From the NCBI GenBank assembly GCA_965219165.1, contig CBDCMW010000002.1:1364001-1428000 (forward strand): a stretch of 64,000 nt of DNA, given 5' to 3'. The stretch is from Aldehydirespirator sp965219165 (GTDB lineage Bacteria; Actinomycetota; Acidimicrobiia; Acidimicrobiales; Aldehydirespiratoraceae). Below, piece after piece: positions 59,807-64,000 of the stretch. The notes beneath the pieces are model-generated. The model ran no database searches. It was not told the origin of the DNA and saw only the letters and a list, made by a program, of their open reading frames with translations. Made by a program: the position numbers and the translations under genes. How positions within the stretch are numbered: the stretch's first letter is position 1; each line of letters starts with the position of its first letter.

Positions 59807-62121
59807 CCAAGAACTCCAGTGTCTTGAGGCCGTTCACCTGCAGGAGCCCCTCGGCGCTGCCGTCGCGGTAGCGGTTGTAGGGGTGGCTGAGAGTCCAGAG
59901 GTTGTCGCCGATGACGATGCTGCGCACGATCTGTCTGCGGGGCAACTCGGAAGCGTCGGGCGGCAGGCAGGCCCACAGCTCCTCGCGGGCGGTGTAGTCG
60001 ATCCGCTGGCGCAGCGACTCCTCCTCGGCTGCGGTGAACTCTCCGACTTCGCACCGGAAGCCGGCGATAGCCGTCTCGCCCGGCTCGCAGGCCACGATGA
60101 TCGCCGATCTGGGGGTCTGCACTATCAGCTCGGCGACCCTCGCTCCGAGGTCGGCCTGCGTCACGTCCACGGCAGCGATCACATCGGCCTCGCTCAACCG
60201 GCGGCATGAGGTCTTGCCCGCGCCCGGCCCCAGGTGGACAATCCGGCCGGCCTCCGTCAGGGCCCCGTCGGCAATGTGCAGCACCACTGCCCCCGACCAT
60301 TCGTAGTCGACGGTCACCGGGATCACGGCCAGACCCTCTGGCGCCCACCACAGGAAGGCCCGGTGATCCCATCCGATGTCGCTCCAGCCGCTCGGTGCGG
60401 CCCATACGGCCACCTCTCGGGGGTCGGCCAGGTCGGACACGTCGAACAGCGACACCTTGGCCCCGGTGACCCGCCCGTCCTCGTCGGCGTCGGATCCCAC
60501 CCCGAGCACCAGCCCGTCGCCGATGGGGTGAAGGTAACTGGAGAACCCCGGGATCTTGAGTTCTCCGACTACCGCGGGCTCGGCGGGGTCGGACAGGTCG
60601 ACGGTGTAGAACGGGTCGACCTGGCGGAACGTGACCACGTAGCCGATGTCGCCGGCGAAGCGCACCGACTGCACCCGCTCGCCCCGGCCGATGTCGCCGA
60701 CCGAGCCGACCTCCACGAGCTGGCCGTCGGACTCGGCCAGGACCCTCACCCAGCTCTCGGAGGCGGTGCTCCTGTCGCTGCTGGTGGTGACCACCCGCAG
60801 GTGCCCGGCATGCTCCGACAGAGCGAACTGGCTGTGGATCTCGCCGCGCACGCTGCCGGAGGCGGTGTAGACGGCCTCGGCCGGGTCGGAGATGTCGAAG
60901 CGATGGATGTTGGTGCGGAACTCGGCTCGGAACTGGTCCCAGTCGAGGTTGCTCGCTTCTTCGGCGGCGGGATCGATCCAGGTGGCGGTGGACACGTAGA
61001 TCGACCGGGTGGACGCGTAGACGGTCTCGCCGGGAGCCAGGACCGAGGTCGCGGCGGCCGGGTCGATCGCACCGGCCACTGGCACGCTCAGCACCGTGGT
61101 TACGCCGAAGCCGGAGAACACCGTCGGGGTGTGCACGTGCTCGCACGTCGGCAGCAGGCCCTCGGTCGTGGCACCGTCCTGGGTTGTTTGCGAGTAGGCG
61201 GGCAGCCAGTCCTCCAGGGTGCTGGCCAGCATTGAGGCCCTGTTGGCCTCCTCGGCTATCGCCTCGCTGTCGGCACCGGCCGGGTACACGAATGGGAAGT
61301 CGTCCGCCGGCTGCGACCGCAGGATCACCCTGGCCACTCCGCCGATGCTGCGGGCGCTCACATAACTGCCCTCAACTCGTATGGTCTCGACGATCTCGGG
61401 CACTCCGTCTCGCACGTCGATGCGGTGGACCACCGCCTCCCTCGAGTCTGCGCCGCGGCCCCCGGTCTGCTGGACAGCCAGCAGGCTGTCGCCGTCGAGG
61501 AACAGCTCGGCCGACTCACCGATGGGGAGGAGCACGGATCCGAGGACTTCCCGGCGGGCCGCGTCGACCACAACCAGCTGTCCGGCCGACATGGCGAAGA
61601 TCCGCCGGCCGTCGGTCTTGATGATGTCGGCCTCGTCCACGCCGGCTTCCTGGACGTTGGTGCCCGAGTAGTCCACGCCCTCGACCGGGAGCTGCCGCCG
61701 GAAGTCGGTGGCCGGTGCGCTCGATTGAGGCGAGTCCAGGCGGGGTTCGCCTGCGTCCTCCTCGACCATCATCTCCTCGATGGCGTCGATGTCGTCGTAC
61801 GGGCGGCCGCCGAGGCCCCAGGGCCCGACCCTTTCCGCAGCCCAGTTCCGTAGTTGATCCAGCAGAGCGCCGCATTCGTCGAAGCGCACCAGCCGGGCAG
61901 TGAGGGGGATCTCACGGCCGCCGATGTCGATGACGACTGGTTCAATCTCCTGGCCGGAATCCACCGCCGACACCGGAGTCCACGCCGACACCGGAATCAC
62001 CAGAGCCGTCGCCTCGGCCCGGTGCGTCGGCTGGCGGGGGACCGTCCGAGCAGGCCGAGGCCACCAGCGCGAGGGCCAGCGGCAACGCCAGAGCCCTGGA
62101 TCGCTTGACGGCACCACTCAT
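59790..62121 (-). CDS. Secreted beta-propeller lipoprotein (COG4880 type), frameshifted near the N-terminus
   Basis: From ATG 62121 the frame gives a textbook lipoprotein signal (MSGAVKRSRALALPLALALV then ASAC) and a Gly/Asp-rich linker, but the body is in another frame (open from 62117). An extra C at about 61964-61965 causes the shift: in the neighbouring repeat unit the same stretch lacks it, and removing it joins the two frames as VDSGQEIEPVV. The body (about 740 residues) has SGTNVQEAGVDEADIIKTDGRRIF, the hallmark of secreted C-terminal beta-propeller proteins of this group. Either a sequencing error or a real slip in a repeat. Confidence 0.75.
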
Positions 62122-62283
62122 CGGCCGGGCGCTTCCGATGGTGCGCTGGTTGCATCGGATAGATGGTCGAAACCGCTGACCGCGGCCGGTGGGTTCCTAT
62201 AGAGCACGCTGCCTCTCTCGTCACCGTAATCCCTCAGATTCGAGGGCGTCACGGGGTGAGACGTCAGGAGAGGCGCGTTGGTT

Positions 62284-62307
62284 CCCGGCCTTGGTTGCAA
62301 GGCCGGG
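62284..62307. terminator. GC-rich hairpin terminator
   Basis: A 9-bp perfect stem (62284-62292 with 62299-62307) and 6-nt loop, 7 bp beyond the stop codon of the minus-strand nucleotidase gene. No long U-run follows. The rest of 62122-62283 shows no gene. Confidence 0.6.
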
Positions 62308-62314
62308 TGCGGTC

Positions 62315-64000
62315 CTAGCTGGCGGGCAGCTCCAGCACCCAGCCGATCTGGATCAGGTCGGGATTGGTGAGGCTTCGGCCGTCAGCCTGGGCCTTGCCCC
62401 GGTTGAGGTCGAAGATCTCCTCCCAGCGGGCGCCGGCTCCGAGGTGGATCCGGGCCAGCCTCCAGAGGCTGTCGCCTCGCCGGACGGTCACCGTCGTGGC
62501 CTCCGGCTCGGGCTCCTCCTCGGGCGCTAGGGCAACGATCCGGTCGTCGCCGCCCTCGGGGTAGTCCGCGGCGGTGATCGTGCCGCCGAGGTCGTCCGAG
62601 ATGTAGTTGGCCAGGGCCTGCTGGTAGCTGACGCCCAGCTTGGTGAATTCGATGTCGGCCAGCGGGTAGCAGTCGCCACCGTTGGCCAGGAAGTCGATGG
62701 TGGTCAGCACCACCGGATCTCCAGGCACCACTGCGCCGCCGCGCACGATCGCAGTGCCGTCGTCGAGCGTCACGTCGCGGATCCTCGACCCGGGATTTCC
62801 GGCCAGCGAGCAGTCGCCGGCCCGGTCGGTCTCGCGGGCCGGAGCCGACGGATCGTAGGTGAACGTGAACCCCGAGACCTGCGGGAACTGGCCCCCAGCG
62901 CCCGGGATCCGGTCGACGGCCTGCTCGAGCAGCACATGGAAGGTCTCGCGGGACACCTCGCCCACAACAACGAAGTTGCGGAACGGGGCGATGTCCCATG
63001 TGTCGCCGGCGGTGATGGGCCCTGCCGGTATCACGGCGTCATTGCGGATTCCGCCGCCGTTCTGTATCGCCGCGTCCGGCACACCAGTGCCGAAGTCCTC
63101 CGCCAGGTTTGTGGCCGTGGCCCGCAGAGCGTCGGCGTGGAGGTTGCCCTGGTTGGACGAGCCGGTGCGCACACTGGCACGACGCCCGTCCAGGTCGACC
63201 TCGCTCTGGCCGATCACATTGGCGTCGACCTCGGCCACGGCCGCGGCCAGGGGCTCGACCACGCTGGACTGCACCGCCGGGTCGGGCGCCACGTCGAAGC
63301 TGACGCCGACCGAGCGGCCGGTGTGGCTCACGATGCTGCCGTCGCCGTCGAAGGTGACCGTCAGCGCTCCGATGCAGCGGTAGCCGCCGGGTGCGGTGAT
63401 CACGGGGACCTCGGTGCCGGTCGAGTCCTCGACCAGCAGCGGGTACGGGCCGGCGGGCTTGTCATCGGGCATGCAGGTGTCGCCCTCGTTGCGCAGCAGG
63501 TCGTCGCCGCCGCCGGCGATCACCACGTCCACTCCGGCCAAGTCGGCCACCAGGGCGATCTCCTCGGACACTCCCTGGAGGTGGCTGACCAGGATGATCT
63601 TGTTCACTCCCTGCGCGGCCAGTGACTCGGCCTCGGCCTGCACCGCGGCCAGCACGTCGGATATCACCACGTTGCGGGGCGATGAGATGTTGGGGAGCAG
63701 GGGAGTGACTGCGCCGATCACGCCGACCTGCTGACCGCCGGCGTCCACGACGGTGCTGGCGGCCAGCTTGTCGGAGTCCACCAGCGCCTGGAGCACGGGC
63801 TCGTTGGAGAAGTCGGCGTTGGCCGACAGGAACGTCACCGGCGGATCGAACCCCTCGATGAAGCGGGCGGTCACGTCGGGGCCGAAGTCGAAGTCGTGGT
63901 TCCCCAGCGCCATGGCGTCGTAGAGGCCGCTCAGCGCCACCGAGTCATAGAGGGCACCGTCGCGGGCCAGCGAGATCCCGAGTTCCTGCGAGGCCAGGAA
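62315..64000 (-). CDS. 5'-nucleotidase/cyclic phosphodiesterase family protein with C-terminal LysM (5' partial)
   Basis: At least 561 residues; the frame is open to the right edge, so the N-terminus is missing. The metallophosphoesterase part shows ALGNHDFDFG (GNHD motif) and LVSHLQGVSEEIALV. The C-terminal nucleotidase domain has GNLHADALRATATNL, IQNGGGIRNDAVIPAGPIT and FLANGGDCYPL, including the substrate-binding Asn/Arg block. A LysM domain ends the protein (VRRGDSLWRLARIHLGAG ... LNRGKAQADGRSLTNPD), which would anchor it to the cell wall. It is expected to release phosphate from nucleotides outside the cell. Confidence 0.9.
   Translation of the reverse strand, partial: FLASQELGISLARDGALYDSVALSGLYDAMALGNHDFDFGPDVTARFIEGFDPPVTFLSANADFSNEPVLQALVDSDKLAASTVVDAGGQQVGVIGAVTPLLPNISSPRNVVISDVLAAVQAEAESLAAQGVNKIILVSHLQGVSEEIALVADLAGVDVVIAGGGDDLLRNEGDTCMPDDKPAGPYPLLVEDSTGTEVPVITAPGGYRCIGALTVTFDGDGSIVSHTGRSVGVSFDVAPDPAVQSSVVEPLAAAVAEVDANVIGQSEVDLDGRRASVRTGSSNQGNLHADALRATATNLAEDFGTGVPDAAIQNGGGIRNDAVIPAGPITAGDTWDIAPFRNFVVVGEVSRETFHVLLEQAVDRIPGAGGQFPQVSGFTFTYDPSAPARETDRAGDCSLAGNPGSRIRDVTLDDGTAIVRGGAVVPGDPVVLTTIDFLANGGDCYPLADIEFTKLGVSYQQALANYISDDLGGTITAADYPEGGDDRIVALAPEEEPEPEATTVTVRRGDSLWRLARIHLGAGARWEEIFDLNRGKAQADGRSLTNPDLIQIGWVLELPAS

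Overview
High-GC DNA with frequent GTG starts, many four-base overlaps between genes, an F420-dependent (LLM-type) oxidoreductase remnant, ETF-linked demethylation genes, a molybdenum hydroxylase, Xsc, BKACE and an FMN-dependent lactate-type dehydrogenase. This suggests a heterotrophic Actinomycetota, plausibly of the Acidimicrobiia (inference; no rRNA or tRNA gene was seen in the window).

Layout. 1-4.8 kb: end of a GcvT-fold demethylase/dehydrogenase, etfBA, an APH-fold kinase, a broken LLM oxidoreductase and an IclR regulator. 5-6.7 kb: proS (minus strand). 6.8-19.7 kb: a complete type I-G (formerly I-U) CRISPR-Cas locus: a small unknown gene, csb1 (cas7), csb2 (cas5/6), cas3 with a C-terminal HD, cas8g, a cas4-cas1 fusion, cas2, leader, and an array of 41 repeats and 40 spacers. 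19.7-26.2 kb: BKACE, then a NAD-type formate dehydrogenase whose catalytic subunit is split into two genes in inverted order, with an in-frame UGA (selenocysteine) and SECIS, around a fused diaphorase; then an MhpD-like hydratase. 26.3-28.1 kb: a degraded defence/toxin-antitoxin island (YafQ/DinJ, an McrC remnant, an RHH/unknown pair). 28.2-30.1 kb: FMN dehydrogenase and dienelactone hydrolase. 30.2-31.6 kb: an IS110 element, probably with bridge RNA, interrupting a short dispersed repeat. 31.7-35.2 kb: ATP-grasp/alpha-E/transglutaminase operon. 35-45 kb: MFS exporter, HSL esterase, D-aminoacylase, a TA-like pair, truncated haemoglobin, DinG-like helicase, MpaB-family oxygenase, sterol-desaturase-family protein. 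45-51 kb: molybdenum hydroxylase (FAD, 2Fe-2S and Mo subunits plus a MoaD-like protein), hisC, MazF pair. 51-64 kb: copper ATPase, a second selenoprotein (a thioredoxin-fold lipoprotein with a U-x-x-C site), a solute-binding lipoprotein, xsc, RCC1-repeat and beta-propeller secreted proteins, and a 5'-nucleotidase/LysM protein cut by the window edge.

The most notable item is a crRNA-like element on the minus strand at 7121-7223, just upstream of the cas operon. It has two degenerate CRISPR repeats around a 37-nt spacer. The first 23 nt of that spacer match the 5' region of the cas operon itself (7347-7369) at 19 of 23 positions, next to a TTT PAM. This is the architecture expected of a CreR/CreA-type RNA that directs the effector complex to repress its own operon, here for subtype I-G. 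The two UGA-containing genes are the next most important: each looks like a truncated gene unless the stop is read as selenocysteine.
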